Positions 33,712-45,812 of a DNA stretch of 64,000 bases are shown piece after piece. A model generated the notes under the pieces. It was not told the DNA's origin and ran no database searches. It saw only the letters and a list, made by a program, of their open reading frames with translations. The stretch's first letter is position 1. Each line of letters begins with the position of its first letter. The DNA comes from Bacillus cereus group sp. RP43 (GTDB taxonomy: Bacteria > Bacillota > Bacilli > Bacillales > Bacillaceae_G). The stretch is from NCBI RefSeq assembly GCF_040459645.1, contig NZ_JARVHQ010000001.1, positions 310,001 to 374,000 on the forward strand, written 5' to 3'. The translations under genes and the position numbers were made by a program.

Positions 33712-34137
33712 ATAGGAAAAAAAACAGGTTTTATATGCTTATTTCTCCTTAGTTTAGTAGCATGTTCACAACCTAACAGTGCAATTGATAAGAAGAATGA
33801 TGTCGTTGCAAAGGGGGCAGAAATTTCTAATCTAGATAAATTCGAGAAGTTCGTTTGGAATGTGGAACAAGGGAAAGTTGATAAAATAAGAATTGTACAG
33901 TATACACATGAAGGTGACCCGATTTTTCAAATGTTAGAGCATAGTGGGACAGATATACTTCATGTGTTAGACAATAGGCAAGATCAATTTGCTGGTAATC
34001 ATACAGGTATATATGAAGATAGTTGTAAAAGGATTGTTAAAGAGCAATGTGAATTAGAAACGGCATATAGGTTAATAGATTGTACGAATGAAAATGGGCG
34101 CAATGGATATGACTTATTATATGTACTTAAAAAATAG
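33712..34137 (+). CDS. DUF4362-like lipoprotein with ATA at the start position
   Basis: A continuous frame of 141 codons encodes a lipoprotein signal (KKTGFICLFLLSLVACSQ, lipobox LVAC), then NDVVAKGAEISNLDKFEKF and VDKIRIVQYTHEGDP, as in DUF4362 proteins. The codon six bases after an intact GGAGAGG site is ATA, and no ATG, GTG or TTG occurs in frame before GTG at 33862, which lies past the signal. Either ATA is used weakly or a start-codon mutation has inactivated the gene. Confidence 0.65.
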   Translation: MGKKTGFICLFLLSLVACSQPNSAIDKKNDVVAKGAEISNLDKFEKFVWNVEQGKVDKIRIVQYTHEGDPIFQMLEHSGTDILHVLDNRQDQFAGNHTGIYEDSCKRIVKEQCELETAYRLIDCTNENGRNGYDLLYVLKK

Positions 34138-34147
34138 AGTTAGTAGA

Positions 34148-34176
34148 GGAAGGGAGTATTTATTCCTTCCTTTTTT
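34148..34176 (+). terminator. Rho-independent terminator
   Basis: Stem GGAAGGGA/TTCCTTCC with one G-T pair, 7-base loop, TTTTTT. Confidence 0.8.
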
Positions 34177-34201
34177 ATGTATATATTGTCGAAAGTTTTA
34201 C

Positions 34202-34215
34202 CGAATATCTGTTCG
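34202..34215 (+). promoter_or_regulatory. LexA (DinR) box upstream of uvrB
   Basis: CGAATATCTGTTCG: GAAT-N4-GTTC is one base from GAAC-N4-GTTC. uvrBA is LexA-controlled in B. subtilis. A possible -10 TAAAAT lies at 34255-34260. Confidence 0.62.
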
Positions 34216-34287
34216 TTTTTTTAGGTTTTTTATGGTCATTCGTGGTAAAATAATAATACAGATTTTTATGAGGAGGTCGGTTTTTAG

Positions 34288-36264
34288 TTGGAACATCCAT
34301 TTGAAATTATCTCAGAATATTCCCCGCAAGGCGATCAGCCGGGAGCGATAGAGAAGCTTGTAGAGGGAATTAATAGTGGAAAGAAAAAGCAAGTGTTGCT
34401 TGGAGCGACAGGAACGGGTAAGACATTTACGATTTCAAATGTCATTAAAGAGGTGCAGAAGCCAACACTTGTAATGGCTCATAATAAAACGTTAGCAGGA
34501 CAGTTATATAGTGAGCTGAAAGATTTCTTTCCTAACAATTCTGTGGAGTATTTTGTTAGTTATTACGATTATTATCAGCCGGAAGCGTACGTACCACATA
34601 CGGATACGTTTATTGAAAAAGATGCGCAAATTAACGATGAAATTGATAAATTACGCCATTCGGCAACGTCTTCCTTATTTGAACGAGATGATGTTATTAT
34701 CGTTGCGAGTGTGTCGTGCATATACGGTTTAGGTTCTCCGGAAGAATACCGTGAGTTAGTTGTTTCACTTCGAGTCGGTATGGAAAAGGACCGCAATCAA
34801 TTGCTTCGTGAACTTGTTGATGTACAGTATGGCCGTAATGATATTGATTTCAAGCGTGGTACATTCCGTGTGCGCGGAGATGTAGTTGAAATCTTCCCCG
34901 CATCACTTGACGAGCATTGTATTCGAATTGAATTTTTCGGGGATGAAATAGATCGTATTCGAGAAGTAAATGCATTAACGGGTGAAGTATTAGCAGAACG
35001 TGATCATGTAGCAATCTTCCCGGCATCTCACTTCGTTACACGTGAAGAAAAGCTGAAGGTCGCTATTGAAAATATTGAAAAAGAATTAGAAGAGCGTTTA
35101 ATAGAATTAAATGATAACGGTAAATTGTTAGAAGCGCAGCGCATAGAACAACGTACACGCTATGATTTAGAAATGATGCGCGAGATGGGTTTTTGTTCAG
35201 GGATTGAAAACTATTCCCGTCATTTAACACTTCGTCCAGCAGGTTCAACGCCGTATACGCTTTTAGATTATTTTCCAGAGGATTTCTTAATTGTTATGGA
35301 TGAGTCGCATGTATCAGTTCCGCAAGTAAGAGCGATGTATAACGGGGACCAAGCACGTAAGCAAGTGCTTGTTGATCATGGATTCCGTCTGCCATCAGCT
35401 TTAGATAATAGACCGCTCACGTTTGATGAGTTTGAAGAGAAAACGAATCAAGTTATTTACGTTTCGGCAACGCCAGGACCGTACGAGTTAGAGCAGTCAC
35501 CGGAAGTAGTAGAACAAATTATTCGTCCAACAGGGCTTTTAGATCCACCAATTGATATACGACCAATTGAAGGACAAATAGATGATTTATTAGGAGAAAT
35601 CCATGACCGGATTGCGAAAAATGAACGTGTATTAATTACGACTTTAACGAAGAAAATGTCAGAGGATTTAACGGACTATTTAAAAGATGTAGGAATTAAA
35701 GTGAACTATCTTCACTCTGAAATTAAAACGTTAGAACGTATTGAAATTATCCGTGATCTTCGCCTTGGTAAATTTGATGTACTTGTCGGTATTAACTTAT
35801 TACGAGAAGGATTAGATATTCCAGAAGTATCACTTGTAGCTATTTTAGATGCTGATAAGGAAGGGTTCCTACGTTCAGAGCGTTCATTAATTCAAACAAT
35901 TGGTCGTGCGGCGCGTAATGCAAACGGCCGCGTTATTATGTACGCAGATCGCATAACGAGATCAATGGGAATTGCAATTGAAGAAACACAGCGTCGTCGT
36001 AGTATACAAGAAGCTTACAATGAAAAGCATGGTATTACGCCGAAAACGATTCAAAAAGGAGTACGTGACGTTATTCGTGCGACAACAGCAGCTGAGGATA
36101 CGGAAACATATGAAGCAACACCAGCTAAGAAGATGACGAAAAAAGAGCGTGAAAATACAATTGCGAAGATGGAAGCAGAGATGAAAGAAGCAGCAAAGGC
36201 GTTAGATTTCGAGCGTGCAGCTGAATTAAGAGATTTACTATTAGAATTAAAAGCGGAAGGGTGA
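34288..36264 (+). CDS. uvrB: UvrB, excision nuclease subunit B
   Basis: Damage-verifying helicase of nucleotide excision repair. 658 aa: Walker [11 protein letters not shown], beta-hairpin region [16 protein letters not shown], helicase motifs ([20 protein letters not shown]) and C-terminal UVR domain for UvrC contact ([14 protein letters not shown]). Starts at TTG after AGGAGGT. Overlaps or abuts uvrA, forming the usual uvrBA operon. Confidence 0.97.
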   Translation: MEHPFEIISEYSPQGDQPGAIEKLVEGINSGKKKQVLLGATGTGKTFTISNVIKEVQKPTLVMAHNKTLAGQLYSELKDFFPNNSVEYFVSYYDYYQPEAYVPHTDTFIEKDAQINDEIDKLRHSATSSLFERDDVIIVASVSCIYGLGSPEEYRELVVSLRVGMEKDRNQLLRELVDVQYGRNDIDFKRGTFRVRGDVVEIFPASLDEHCIRIEFFGDEIDRIREVNALTGEVLAERDHVAIFPASHFVTREEKLKVAIENIEKELEERLIELNDNGKLLEAQRIEQRTRYDLEMMREMGFCSGIENYSRHLTLRPAGSTPYTLLDYFPEDFLIVMDESHVSVPQVRAMYNGDQARKQVLVDHGFRLPSALDNRPLTFDEFEEKTNQVIYVSATPGPYELEQSPEVVEQIIRPTGLLDPPIDIRPIEGQIDDLLGEIHDRIAKNERVLITTLTKKMSEDLTDYLKDVGIKVNYLHSEIKTLERIEIIRDLRLGKFDVLVGINLLREGLDIPEVSLVAILDADKEGFLRSERSLIQTIGRAARNANGRVIMYADRITRSMGIAIEETQRRRSIQEAYNEKHGITPKTIQKGVRDVIRATTAAEDTETYEATPAKKMTKKERENTIAKMEAEMKEAAKALDFERAAELRDLLLELKAEG

Positions 36265-36269
36265 AAAGA

Positions 36270-39140
36270 GTGAGTAAAGATTTTATTGTTGTAAAAGGTG
36301 CTAGAGCGCATAATTTAAAAAATATTGACGTAACCATTCCGAGAAATCAGCTTGTTGTTGTGACGGGATTGTCTGGTTCAGGGAAATCATCGTTAGCATT
36401 CGATACGATTTATGCAGAAGGGCAGCGTAGATACGTGGAATCTTTATCCGCGTATGCACGCCAGTTTTTAGGGCAAATGGATAAGCCGGATGTTGATACG
36501 ATTGAAGGTTTGTCTCCGGCGATTTCAATTGATCAAAAAACGACCAGTCGTAATCCTCGTTCAACGGTTGGAACGGTAACAGAGATTTATGATTATTTAC
36601 GTTTATTATTCGCGCGAATTGGTACGCCGATTTGTCCGAATCATGGAATTGAAATTACATCACAAACAGTGGAACAAATGGTAGACCGTGTTCTTGAATA
36701 TCCTGAACGCACGAAATTGCAAGTGCTAGCGCCTATGGTGTCAGGGCGTAAAGGTACGCATGTGAAAGTATTAGAAGATATTAAGAAGCAAGGTTATGTT
36801 CGTGTGCGCGTTGATGGAGAGATGCTGGATGTATCTGAAGAGATTACTTTAGAAAAAAATAAGAAGCATTCAATTGAAGTTGTTATTGACCGTATTGTTG
36901 TGAAAGAAGGAATTGCAAGCCGACTTGCAGATTCACTGGAAAGTGCTTTAAAGCTTGGTGGGGGCCGAGTTTTAATTGATGTAATGGGAGAGGAAGAACT
37001 TCTATTTAGTGAACATCATGCTTGTCCACATTGTGGTTTTTCAATCGGAGAATTAGAGCCGCGTATGTTCTCGTTCAATAGTCCGTTCGGCGCGTGTCCT
37101 TCTTGTGATGGACTTGGCTCGAAGCTCGAGGTAGATTTAGAACTTGTTATTCCGAACTGGGATGTATCATTAAATGAACATGCGATTGCTCCTTGGGAAC
37201 CGACAAGTTCACAATATTACCCGCAATTATTAAAATCTGTGTGTAATCATTACGGCATCGATATGGATATATCGGTGAAAGATATACCGAAGGATTTATT
37301 TGATAAAGTGTTGTACGGAAGCGGGGAAGAGAAGGTTTATTTCCGCTATGTGAATGAATTTGGTCAAGTAAAGGAAAATGAGATTTTATTTGAAGGTGTT
37401 ATTCCGAATATCGAGCGTCGTTATCGTGAGACGAGTTCTGATTATGTTCGTGAGCAAATGGAGAAATATATGGCAGAGCAAGCTTGTCCAAAGTGTAAAG
37501 GTGGACGCTTAAAGCCTGAGAGTTTAGCTGTTTTCGTTGGTGATAAAACGATTGCCGATGTAACGAAATATTCTGTTCAAGAAGTACAGGAATTCTTCTC
37601 GAATGTTGAGCTAACTGAGAAACAACAAAAAATTGCTCATTTAATTTTAAGAGAAATTCAGGAGCGCGTTGGGTTCTTAGTGAACGTCGGTTTAGATTAT
37701 TTAACGTTAAGTCGTGCTGCAGGAACTTTATCGGGTGGTGAGGCGCAGCGTATTCGTTTAGCGACACAAATTGGTTCTCGTCTTACTGGTGTACTTTACA
37801 TTCTTGATGAGCCTTCTATCGGTTTACATCAGCGTGATAATGATCGTCTTATTCGCACATTGCAGGAAATGCGTGATTTAGGAAATACGTTAATCGTTGT
37901 TGAGCATGATGAAGATACGATGATGGCTGCTGATTATTTACTTGATATCGGACCTGGTGCAGGTATTCATGGTGGTCAAGTTGTATCAGCAGGTACACCA
38001 GCTGAAGTGATGCAAGACGAGAATTCATTAACAGGGAAATACCTAAGCGGTAAAGAGTTTATTCCGGTACCACTTGAAAGACGTAAAGGTGACGGACGTA
38101 AAGTAGAGATTATCGGTGCGAAAGAAAATAACTTAAAGAATGCGAAAATGTCATTCCCTCTAGGTACATTTGTAGCGGTAACGGGCGTATCTGGTTCTGG
38201 AAAAAGTACGATGATTAATGAAGTGCTATACAAATCGTTAGCTCAAAAGTTATATAAGGCGAAAGCGAAGCCAGGGTCTCATAAAGAAATTAAAGGTCTT
38301 GAGCAGTTAGATAAAGTTATTGATATTGATCAATCACCAATCGGGCGTACACCACGTTCAAATCCAGCAACATATACAGGTGTATTCGATGATATTCGTG
38401 ATGTATTTGCGCAAACGAATGAAGCGAAAGTGCGTGGATATCAAAAAGGACGTTTCAGCTTTAACGTAAAAGGCGGCCGTTGTGAAGCGTGTCGTGGTGA
38501 TGGGATTATTAAAATTGAAATGCATTTCTTACCAGACGTGTATGTTCCGTGTGAAGTTTGTCACGGTAAACGTTACAACCGTGAAACGTTAGAAGTGAAA
38601 TATAAAGATAAGAATATTTCTGAAGTGTTAGGGATGACCATTGAAGATGGGGTAGAGTTCTTTGCTAATATCCCGAAAATTAAGCGTAAACTTCAAACAC
38701 TTGTAGATGTAGGGCTTGGTTATATGAAATTAGGACAACCAGCTACGACGTTATCAGGTGGTGAGGCGCAGCGTGTGAAATTAGCTTCTGAATTACATCG
38801 TCGTTCTACAGGGCGTACGTTATACATTTTAGATGAGCCAACGACTGGCCTACATGCACATGATATTGCACGTCTTCTAGAAGTGTTGCAACGTCTTGTT
38901 GAAAGCGGCGAGACAGTTCTTGTTATTGAACATAATTTAGATGTTATTAAAACAGCTGACTATATCGTTGACCTTGGACCGGAAGGCGGAGACAAAGGTG
39001 GACAAATCGTTGCTTCCGGAACGCCAGAACAAGTAGTGAAAGAAGAACGCTCGTATACAGGTAAGTATTTAAAAGAGATTTTAGATCGTGATAAAGCAAG
39101 AATGAAAGAGAAAATAAAAGAAGTAGAGTTATCACAATAA
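36270..39140 (+). CDS. uvrA: UvrA, excision nuclease subunit A
   Basis: Damage sensor, dimeric double ABC ATPase. About 956 aa with two Walker A motifs ([24 protein letters not shown]), two signatures ([24 protein letters not shown]) and zinc modules CPHCGF...CPSC and CEACRGDG...[12 protein letters not shown] at 36270 ([10 protein letters not shown]) follows GGGTGA and matches the family start; GTG at 36261 is the alternative. Confidence 0.97.
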   Translation: MSKDFIVVKGARAHNLKNIDVTIPRNQLVVVTGLSGSGKSSLAFDTIYAEGQRRYVESLSAYARQFLGQMDKPDVDTIEGLSPAISIDQKTTSRNPRSTVGTVTEIYDYLRLLFARIGTPICPNHGIEITSQTVEQMVDRVLEYPERTKLQVLAPMVSGRKGTHVKVLEDIKKQGYVRVRVDGEMLDVSEEITLEKNKKHSIEVVIDRIVVKEGIASRLADSLESALKLGGGRVLIDVMGEEELLFSEHHACPHCGFSIGELEPRMFSFNSPFGACPSCDGLGSKLEVDLELVIPNWDVSLNEHAIAPWEPTSSQYYPQLLKSVCNHYGIDMDISVKDIPKDLFDKVLYGSGEEKVYFRYVNEFGQVKENEILFEGVIPNIERRYRETSSDYVREQMEKYMAEQACPKCKGGRLKPESLAVFVGDKTIADVTKYSVQEVQEFFSNVELTEKQQKIAHLILREIQERVGFLVNVGLDYLTLSRAAGTLSGGEAQRIRLATQIGSRLTGVLYILDEPSIGLHQRDNDRLIRTLQEMRDLGNTLIVVEHDEDTMMAADYLLDIGPGAGIHGGQVVSAGTPAEVMQDENSLTGKYLSGKEFIPVPLERRKGDGRKVEIIGAKENNLKNAKMSFPLGTFVAVTGVSGSGKSTMINEVLYKSLAQKLYKAKAKPGSHKEIKGLEQLDKVIDIDQSPIGRTPRSNPATYTGVFDDIRDVFAQTNEAKVRGYQKGRFSFNVKGGRCEACRGDGIIKIEMHFLPDVYVPCEVCHGKRYNRETLEVKYKDKNISEVLGMTIEDGVEFFANIPKIKRKLQTLVDVGLGYMKLGQPATTLSGGEAQRVKLASELHRRSTGRTLYILDEPTTGLHAHDIARLLEVLQRLVESGETVLVIEHNLDVIKTADYIVDLGPEGGDKGGQIVASGTPEQVVKEERSYTGKYLKEILDRDKARMKEKIKEVELSQ

Positions 39141-39150
39141 GTTGTTAATA

Positions 39151-39183
39151 AAAACCGAGTGGGAATTACACTCGGTTTTTATT
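39151..39183 (+). terminator. Rho-independent terminator after uvrA
   Basis: Arms AAAACCGAGT/ACTCGGTTTT, 9-base loop, T-run. Confidence 0.9.
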
Positions 39184-39326
39184 TCACTAAGGAAAACTGG
39201 TAAGATTGTTAGTAGGTATACAAGTATAAAGAATAGAATAAATTGGTATAAGTGTTTGCATGTTACTTGCGTTTATTATCTATTAGCGTATGATGAAATA
39301 TATATGTTAAAAGGATGTGTAAGGAA

Positions 39327-39707
39327 ATGAGATGGATTGTATCACTTCTTGTAAATAGCGTTGTGTTAATCGCTGTATCCGGACTTTTAAAAGGGGTTGC
39401 ACCAGACGCATTTTACATAGCAAATATACAAACTGCAATTATTGCGAGTATTATATTGGCGATTTTAAACGTATTTGTAAAGCCGCTTTTAATTTTAATT
39501 ACGCTACCGATTACTCTTGTAACTTTCGGTTTCTTCTTAATTGTTATTAATGCGATTACGTTAAAGATGACGGATTCATTATTAGGGGACGCCTTTAATA
39601 TATCTGGATTTGGTGTAGCGATTGTTGCGGCAATTTGTATTTCGATTTTTAATATGATAATTGAAAAAGTAATTGTTGAACCATTACATGAAAAAAAGAG
39701 AAAATGA
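39327..39707 (+). CDS. yvlD: YvlD-like membrane protein (phage holin family IV)
   Basis: 126 aa with four helices: WIVSLLVNSVVLIAVSG, IIASIILAILNVFVKPLL, ITLVTFGFFLIVINAIT and AIVAAICISIFNMII. The NVFVKPLLILITLPITLVT motif is diagnostic. In B. subtilis yvlABCD are envelope-stress genes controlled by sigma-W; here only the yvlD type is present, between uvrA and hprK. ATG at 39327 is the family start. Confidence 0.87.
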   Translation: MRWIVSLLVNSVVLIAVSGLLKGVAPDAFYIANIQTAIIASIILAILNVFVKPLLILITLPITLVTFGFFLIVINAITLKMTDSLLGDAFNISGFGVAIVAAICISIFNMIIEKVIVEPLHEKKRK

Positions 39708-39715
39708 CAAAAAGA

Positions 39716-39750
39716 AAAACATTTCATGATTCATATGAAATGTTTTTTTC
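39716..39750 (+). terminator. Rho-independent terminator
   Basis: Arms AAAACATTTCAT/ATGAAATGTTTT, T-run. Confidence 0.9.
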
Positions 39751-39863
39751 TATTTATTAGAAACCGTGTTTCTTGTTTCCAGAAAAAAATGGTACAATAT
39801 CCGGTAGAATGGAATTTTACATCAAATGAGACTGAACCCGCAGCGGAGTGGAGGTTTATACAT

Positions 39864-40793
39864 ATGCCGAAAGTAAGGACAAAAGATTTAATTGAACAAT
39901 TTCAATTGGAGTTAGTAAGTGGTGAAGAAGGGATTCATCGTCCGATTGATACGAGCGATTTATCACGACCTGGAATTGAAATGGCAGGATTTTTTACATA
40001 TTATCCAGCTGATCGTGTGCAGCTTCTTGGAAAAACGGAGCTTACGTTCTTTGATACGTTAACGACAGAGCAAAAGCAAGAGAGAATGAAAGCGCTTTGT
40101 ACTGAAGAGACGCCTTGTATTATTGTAACTCGTAATCAAGATGTACCGGATGAGTTATTACAAGCATCACGTGAATCAGGCGTGCCTTTATTACGTTCTG
40201 CTCAAACGACGACGAGATTATCAAGTCGTTTAACAAACTATTTAGAAGGTAAGTTAGCGCCAACAACAGCTGTTCATGGTGTGTTAGTAGATATTTATGG
40301 TGTTGGTGTTTTAATTACAGGTCAAAGTGGTGTCGGGAAAAGTGAGACAGCACTTGAACTTGTAAAGCGTGGTCACCGCCTTGTTGCGGATGATAGCGTA
40401 GAAATTCGTCAAGAAGATGAAGACACATTAGTAGGAAGCTCACCTGATTTAATTGAGCACTTATTAGAAATTCGTGGTCTAGGTATCATTAACGTAATGA
40501 CGTTATTTGGTGCAGGGGCAGTACGAAATTATAAACGTATTACGCTTGTTATTAATCTTGAAATTTGGGATCAAAAGAAAAATTATGATCGCTTAGGTCT
40601 TGATGAAGAGAAGATGAAGATTATTGATACAGAACTTACGAAGATTACACTTCCAGTTCGTCCTGGTCGAAACTTGGCTGTTATTATTGAAGTAGCAGCG
40701 ATGAACTTCAGATTAAAACGTATGGGAGTCAATGCGGCACAGCAGTTCTCTGAGCGATTAATGAGTGCGATTGAGTTAGGAAATCAAGAGTAG
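39864..40793 (+). CDS. hprK: HPr kinase/phosphorylase
   Basis: Phosphorylates Ser46 of HPr and Crh in response to glycolytic flux, driving CcpA-dependent catabolite control. 309 aa: N-terminal domain, Walker [15 protein letters not shown] at about 153-166, the catalytic HRLVADD, and the signature [20 protein letters not shown]. The start is fixed by GTGGAGGT eight bases before ATG; the longer frame is noise. Crh is encoded 10 kb downstream. Confidence 0.97.
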   Translation: MPKVRTKDLIEQFQLELVSGEEGIHRPIDTSDLSRPGIEMAGFFTYYPADRVQLLGKTELTFFDTLTTEQKQERMKALCTEETPCIIVTRNQDVPDELLQASRESGVPLLRSAQTTTRLSSRLTNYLEGKLAPTTAVHGVLVDIYGVGVLITGQSGVGKSETALELVKRGHRLVADDSVEIRQEDEDTLVGSSPDLIEHLLEIRGLGIINVMTLFGAGAVRNYKRITLVINLEIWDQKKNYDRLGLDEEKMKIIDTELTKITLPVRPGRNLAVIIEVAAMNFRLKRMGVNAAQQFSERLMSAIELGNQE

Positions 40794-40817
40794 ACTCTGG
40801 AGAGGGAGGTCATACAT

Positions 40818-41630
40818 ATGCTGTTAGGTTCTGTACCACAGCTTGACCGTATAGCAGTCCAACTTGGACCGTTCCCTGTTTATTGGTATGGGGTTATTAT
40901 CGGTACAGGTGTGCTATTAGGTCTTTGGCTAGCAACTCGCGAGGGAGAAAGGCTTGGTATTCACAAAGATACATTTATCGATCTTGTATTAATTGCAGTA
41001 CCAATTGCGATTCTTTTTGCGAGAATGTATTATGTCATTTTTGAATGGGAATATTATTCGCAAAATCCGAGTCAAATTATTAATATTCGTCAAGGTGGTT
41101 TGGCGATTCATGGTGGTTTAATCGGAGCTGTTATTACAGGAATTCTTTTTGCAAAACGACGCGGGCTTTCATTTTGGAAGTTAGCGGATATTGCTGCGCC
41201 GAGTATTTTACTAGGACAAGCAATTGGCCGATGGGGAAACTTTATGAACCAAGAGGCGCATGGTGATGAAGTGACGAGACAGTTTTTAGAAGGTCTTCAT
41301 TTACCGGATTTCATTATTAATCAAATGTACATTGATGGTGTGTATTATCACCCAACGTTTTTATATGAATCATTATGGAACTTTGCAGGTGTTATTTTAC
41401 TACTCGCGTTACGAAAAGTGAATTTACGCCGTGGTGAATTATTCTTCACATATTTAATTTGGTATTCAGTGGGACGCTTCTTCGTAGAAGGTTTGCGTAC
41501 AGATAGTTTAATGTTAGGACCACTTCGTATTGCACAAGTAATGTCTATTGGAATTGTTGTTATTTCTATCATTTTCATTATTGTGAGACGAAAAATGGGG
41601 CAAGCTGATAAAAGATATTTAGAAAATTAG
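40818..41630 (+). CDS. lgt: Prolipoprotein diacylglyceryl transferase
   Basis: First enzyme of lipoprotein maturation: moves diacylglycerol to the lipobox cysteine. 270 aa, seven helices, with the signature [13 protein letters not shown] and conserved [11 protein letters not shown] (His essential) and [16 protein letters not shown] ribosome site, 24 bases after hprK. Lipoproteins in this window (cccB, YhcN-type, DUF4362) would be its substrates. Confidence 0.97.
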   Translation: MLLGSVPQLDRIAVQLGPFPVYWYGVIIGTGVLLGLWLATREGERLGIHKDTFIDLVLIAVPIAILFARMYYVIFEWEYYSQNPSQIINIRQGGLAIHGGLIGAVITGILFAKRRGLSFWKLADIAAPSILLGQAIGRWGNFMNQEAHGDEVTRQFLEGLHLPDFIINQMYIDGVYYHPTFLYESLWNFAGVILLLALRKVNLRRGELFFTYLIWYSVGRFFVEGLRTDSLMLGPLRIAQVMSIGIVVISIIFIIVRRKMGQADKRYLEN

Positions 41631-41634
41631 AGAA

Positions 41635-41666
41635 AAGTAGCATCTTATATAAGATGCTGCTTCTTT
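41635..41666 (+). terminator. Rho-independent terminator after lgt
   Basis: Arms AAGTAGCATCTTA/TAAGATGCTGCTT with one G-T pair; short T-rich tail. Confidence 0.7.
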
Positions 41667-41696
41667 CATATTCAGGTAATGAAAGGATTAAGGACG

Positions 41697-42344
41697 ATGA
41701 AAATAAATACAGTGTTATTTGATTTAGATGGAACGTTAATTAATACAAATGAACTTATTATCTCTTCTTTTTTACATACGTTAAATCACTATTATTCTAA
41801 TCAGTATAAGCGTGAAGATGTTTTGCCATTTATCGGCCCATCTTTGCATGACACTTTTAGTAAGATTGATGCAAGCAAGGTTGAAGAGATGATTACATGT
41901 TATCGTCAATTTAATCATGAGCATCATGATGAATTAGTGGAGGAATATGAAACTGTATATGAAACGGTTGAAGAATTGAAGAAGCAAGGTTATAAGATTG
42001 GCATCGTTACAACGAAAGCGAGACAGACGGTTGAAATGGGATTAAAGCTTTCGAAACTTGATCAGTTTTTTGATGTTGTCGTGACGATTGATGATGTGGA
42101 ACATGTGAAACCACATCCGGAACCACTTCAAAAAGCGCTCGAATTATTAGATGCAAAGCCAGAAGAAACATTGATGGTTGGTGATAATCACCATGATATC
42201 GTCGGTGGACAAAATGCAGGTACGAAAACAGTAGCGGTTTCATGGACATTGAAAGGTAGAGCGTATTTAGAAGCGTATAAACCAGATTATGTGCTAGATA
42301 AAATGAGTGATTTACTACCGATTTTGTCCCGCATTAACGGGTAG
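41697..42344 (+). CDS. ppaX: Pyrophosphatase PpaX (HAD family)
   Basis: Hydrolyses the pyrophosphate formed when HprK dephosphorylates HPr-Ser-P. HAD motifs: DLDGTLINT (nucleophile and acid aspartates), [14 protein letters not shown] and [12 protein letters not shown]. 215 aa. ATG at 41697 is the family start. Its last codons (SRING) and stop lie inside a bcr1-like repeat, so the C-terminus differs from what I recall for related strains. Confidence 0.94.
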   Translation: MKINTVLFDLDGTLINTNELIISSFLHTLNHYYSNQYKREDVLPFIGPSLHDTFSKIDASKVEEMITCYRQFNHEHHDELVEEYETVYETVEELKKQGYKIGIVTTKARQTVEMGLKLSKLDQFFDVVVTIDDVEHVKPHPEPLQKALELLDAKPEETLMVGDNHHDIVGGQNAGTKTVAVSWTLKGRAYLEAYKPDYVLDKMSDLLPILSRING

Positions 42345-42430
42345 TAAGATTCCCGCCTGTAAATGCTTGATTGATGAGAGTTAGTAAGCAGTGGGGAAAA
42401 GGGTTCCTACCGGTTAAAGTGTCACTTTAT
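42322..42430 (+). repeat. Diverged bcr1-like repeat overlapping the ppaX end
   Basis: Aligns with the full copy at 12511-12669 over both ends: GTCCCGC on the left and CCTGTAAATGCTTGATTG...TTAAAGTGTCACTTTAT on the right, lacking the central domain. The right TTTAT is intact, the left is TTTTGT. It contributes the last five codons and stop of ppaX and the leader of the next gene. Confidence 0.65.
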
Positions 42431-42451
42431 ATAAGTAGAGGAGAGAGTTCA

Positions 42452-42958
42452 GTGCGACGGACAACGCGCTATCCTGTTTCAGGAGAAAATTCATTGTGGA
42501 ATGTGTATAAAACAGTTTCTTTTTGGAAGGTAATGAAAAACTTTATTATCATCCAAGTCGCACGTTGCACGCCATTTTTATCCGTAAAGAATTGGTTATA
42601 TCGCACGTTTTTACGGATGAAAGTAGGAAAGAAAACGTCGTTTGCACTTATGGTAATGCCAGATATTATGTTTCCAGAAAAGATTACTGTGGGAGACAAT
42701 TCAATTATCGGCTATAATACAACGCTTTTAGCGCATGAATATTTAATTCGTGAGTATCGGCTCGGAGAAATCGTCATCGGGAATGAAGTTATGATTGGAG
42801 CGAATACGACAATTTTACCAGGTGTGACAATTGGAGATGGTGCTATCGTTTCTGCAGGCACACTTGTCCATAAAGATGTACCAGGCGGCGCTTTCGTAGG
42901 CGGAAATCCAATGCGGATTATTTATACGAAAGAGGAAATGGCCACTAGAGAAGGTTGA
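42452..42958 (+). CDS. yvoF: YvoF-like hexapeptide-repeat acetyltransferase
   Basis: 168 aa with left-handed beta-helix repeats (KITVGDNSIIGYN, IVIGNEVMIGANTTILPGV, TIGDGAIVSAGTLVH), typical of sugar or maltose-type O-acetyltransferases. Acceptor unknown. Synteny hprK-lgt-ppaX-yvoF matches B. subtilis. GTG at 42452 follows AGAGGAGAG; a longer frame from 42371 would translate repeat DNA and is unlikely. Confidence 0.88.
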   Translation: MRRTTRYPVSGENSLWNVYKTVSFWKVMKNFIIIQVARCTPFLSVKNWLYRTFLRMKVGKKTSFALMVMPDIMFPEKITVGDNSIIGYNTTLLAHEYLIREYRLGEIVIGNEVMIGANTTILPGVTIGDGAIVSAGTLVHKDVPGGAFVGGNPMRIIYTKEEMATREG

Positions 42959-42991
42959 TGTTAAAAATGTAACATTTCCCTTCTCTTTTTA
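42948..42991 (+). terminator. Possible terminator after yvoF
   Basis: Imperfect arms AGAGAAGG and CCTTCTCT, with inner pairing GATGTTA/TGTAACAT, then TTTTT. Confidence 0.6.
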
Positions 42992-43103
42992 TGAATAAAA
43001 AGGAAATAATTGATTATAATATACTGTTTTGTTTTTTACGGAATCGTTTATACTTATAGATAGAAGAATGTGTGAACGAAGAAAACAAAAAACTGGAGGA
43101 TAT

Positions 43104-44615
43104 ATGGGGAAAAATCAAAGAATATATAAGGAGAACGGACAAGTTATCTCTTTTAATCAGTTAGCGGACTTCTTTTATAAAAAAGGGATGAGGGCTTATA
43201 AAGGGCAAAAATTGCAAGATGCAATTAAATATTTTCGAAGAGCAGCACAAAGCGAGAAGGAGCCGTTTATTTTATGCCAACTAGCAATAGCATTATCTGA
43301 ATCTGGTGAATATCAAGAGTCGAATCAGATATTTCTAAAGCTTGTTAGATCCAATCCTGAACTTGAGCAATGCTATTATTTTATTGCAAATAATTATGCA
43401 TATATGGGCTTGTTTCAACAGGCGAAGAAGTATGCAGAGCGATATTTAGAAGTTGCTGAAGAGAAGGAATTCGTAGAAGATACATTGGAATTGCTTGAGA
43501 TTATGGAAGAAGAAGCAATGGGTGCGGAAGAGATTGAGGATGAAGATGAGCTAATTGTTATGCAAGAAGAAGCGAACCGATACATTCGTAACGGACAATT
43601 AGAAGAGGCGATTGCTACACTAGAAGTTGTTACGAAAGAATATCCAGAATTTTGGTCGGGCTATAATAATTTAGCGATTGCACATTTTCAATCAGGTAAT
43701 GTAGATCAAGCGCTTAAGTTAACAGAAATGATTTTAGAGAAAAATCCTGGTAATATGCATGCGCTTTGTAATACGCTTATTTTTCTATATTCAATTGGAG
43801 AGCATAAGCAGGTAGAGTCATTAGCAGGGCAGTTAGTTTCGGTATATCCAATTTCATTTGAGCATCGTTTGAAACTTGGAACAACGCTTGCAACAATTGG
43901 TCATTTTGAACCTGCATATAAATGGTTCAAAGTATTAAAGCGTCAAGGGTATGAAGGAGACGTTAGTTTTTATTACTGGTTTGCATACTCTGCGTATATG
44001 GTGAAGGAACAGCAAGTAGCTGAAAAAATGTGGCAACATGTTGTAGAATTGCATCCTGATAAAAAAGGAAAAGAACCGTGGAATGCACTGAATTTAGCAG
44101 ATGAAGGACAAAACCTTTTATTTGAAGAATTACGAAAATCATTTCAGCAAGGTGCGACGCTAGAAGAGCAAATGCTAGCTTTGTATTTAATGAATGAATT
44201 GTCAACACCAGAGAAGGTTGGATTCTTCTTTGATGTAACGCAAGCGAAAAATGGTGTTCCAATCGTATCGCAACTTGCAAAATATTTCTTTTTACTTAAT
44301 AGTCATAAAAGCATCCCAGCTGATTTACAGCAATTTGAACAGTGCGTACGAATCGCGGATGCATTATATAATTATACGAAAAAAGACGATGAATTAATCG
44401 AAGAGTGTTTAAACTTTTGGTTTTGTACGTTCATACGTCTATATACATCTGGAGCGACTTTTACAAATGTGTACGGTTGGTCAGCAGCAATTGAATACAT
44501 TGTGCGCGGCGAACAAAGAAATAAGATGACACAGGCAGAGCTTGGTGATGTATATAATGTATCTGTAGCGACTGTACGAAAGTATGTGCAGGCTGTTAAG
44601 CGCACACACACGTAG
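43104..44615 (+). CDS. yvcD: TPR-repeat protein with C-terminal HTH-like segment (YvcD-like)
   Basis: 503 aa. Tetratricopeptide repeats run through most of the N-terminal 280 residues (MRAYKGQKLQDAIKYFRRAA, YIRNGQLEEAIATLEVV, AIAHFQSGNVDQALKL). The last 35 residues (MTQAELGDVYNVSVATVRKY) look like a helix-turn-helix. Probably a protein-interaction scaffold; the function is unknown. Starts with TGGAGGA; trxB follows, as for yvcD in B. subtilis. Confidence 0.87.
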   Translation: MGKNQRIYKENGQVISFNQLADFFYKKGMRAYKGQKLQDAIKYFRRAAQSEKEPFILCQLAIALSESGEYQESNQIFLKLVRSNPELEQCYYFIANNYAYMGLFQQAKKYAERYLEVAEEKEFVEDTLELLEIMEEEAMGAEEIEDEDELIVMQEEANRYIRNGQLEEAIATLEVVTKEYPEFWSGYNNLAIAHFQSGNVDQALKLTEMILEKNPGNMHALCNTLIFLYSIGEHKQVESLAGQLVSVYPISFEHRLKLGTTLATIGHFEPAYKWFKVLKRQGYEGDVSFYYWFAYSAYMVKEQQVAEKMWQHVVELHPDKKGKEPWNALNLADEGQNLLFEELRKSFQQGATLEEQMLALYLMNELSTPEKVGFFFDVTQAKNGVPIVSQLAKYFFLLNSHKSIPADLQQFEQCVRIADALYNYTKKDDELIEECLNFWFCTFIRLYTSGATFTNVYGWSAAIEYIVRGEQRNKMTQAELGDVYNVSVATVRKYVQAVKRTHT

Positions 44616-44680
44616 GGTAGGCAAATCATTGGGAAAAAAATGATGCTAACAGTATAATGAGGGTAACTTAATGTGTATGA

Positions 44681-45652
<972 letters not shown>

Positions 45653-45671
45653 GGTTATTTTTCCTTTTGAG

Positions 45672-45704
45672 AAGAAAGCTACCGATAGGTGGCTTTCTTT
45701 TTTT
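45672..45704 (+). terminator. Rho-independent terminator after trxB
   Basis: Arms AAGAAAGCTACC/GGTGGCTTTCTT, GATA loop, T-run. Confidence 0.92.
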
Positions 45705-45812
45705 GTTCAAATGTCAAACTTTTGTCAAAAAAAATTAAAAATATAATGTTTCTTATTGTTATACTAAAATTTACGGAAAAAATCACTATAAGAAATGAGG
45801 AATTTATTCAGT

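Noticed and set aside
33862..34137. DUF4362 gene starting at the internal GTG
   Set aside because: It would drop the signal peptide and lipobox and has no ribosome site; the ATA position has one.
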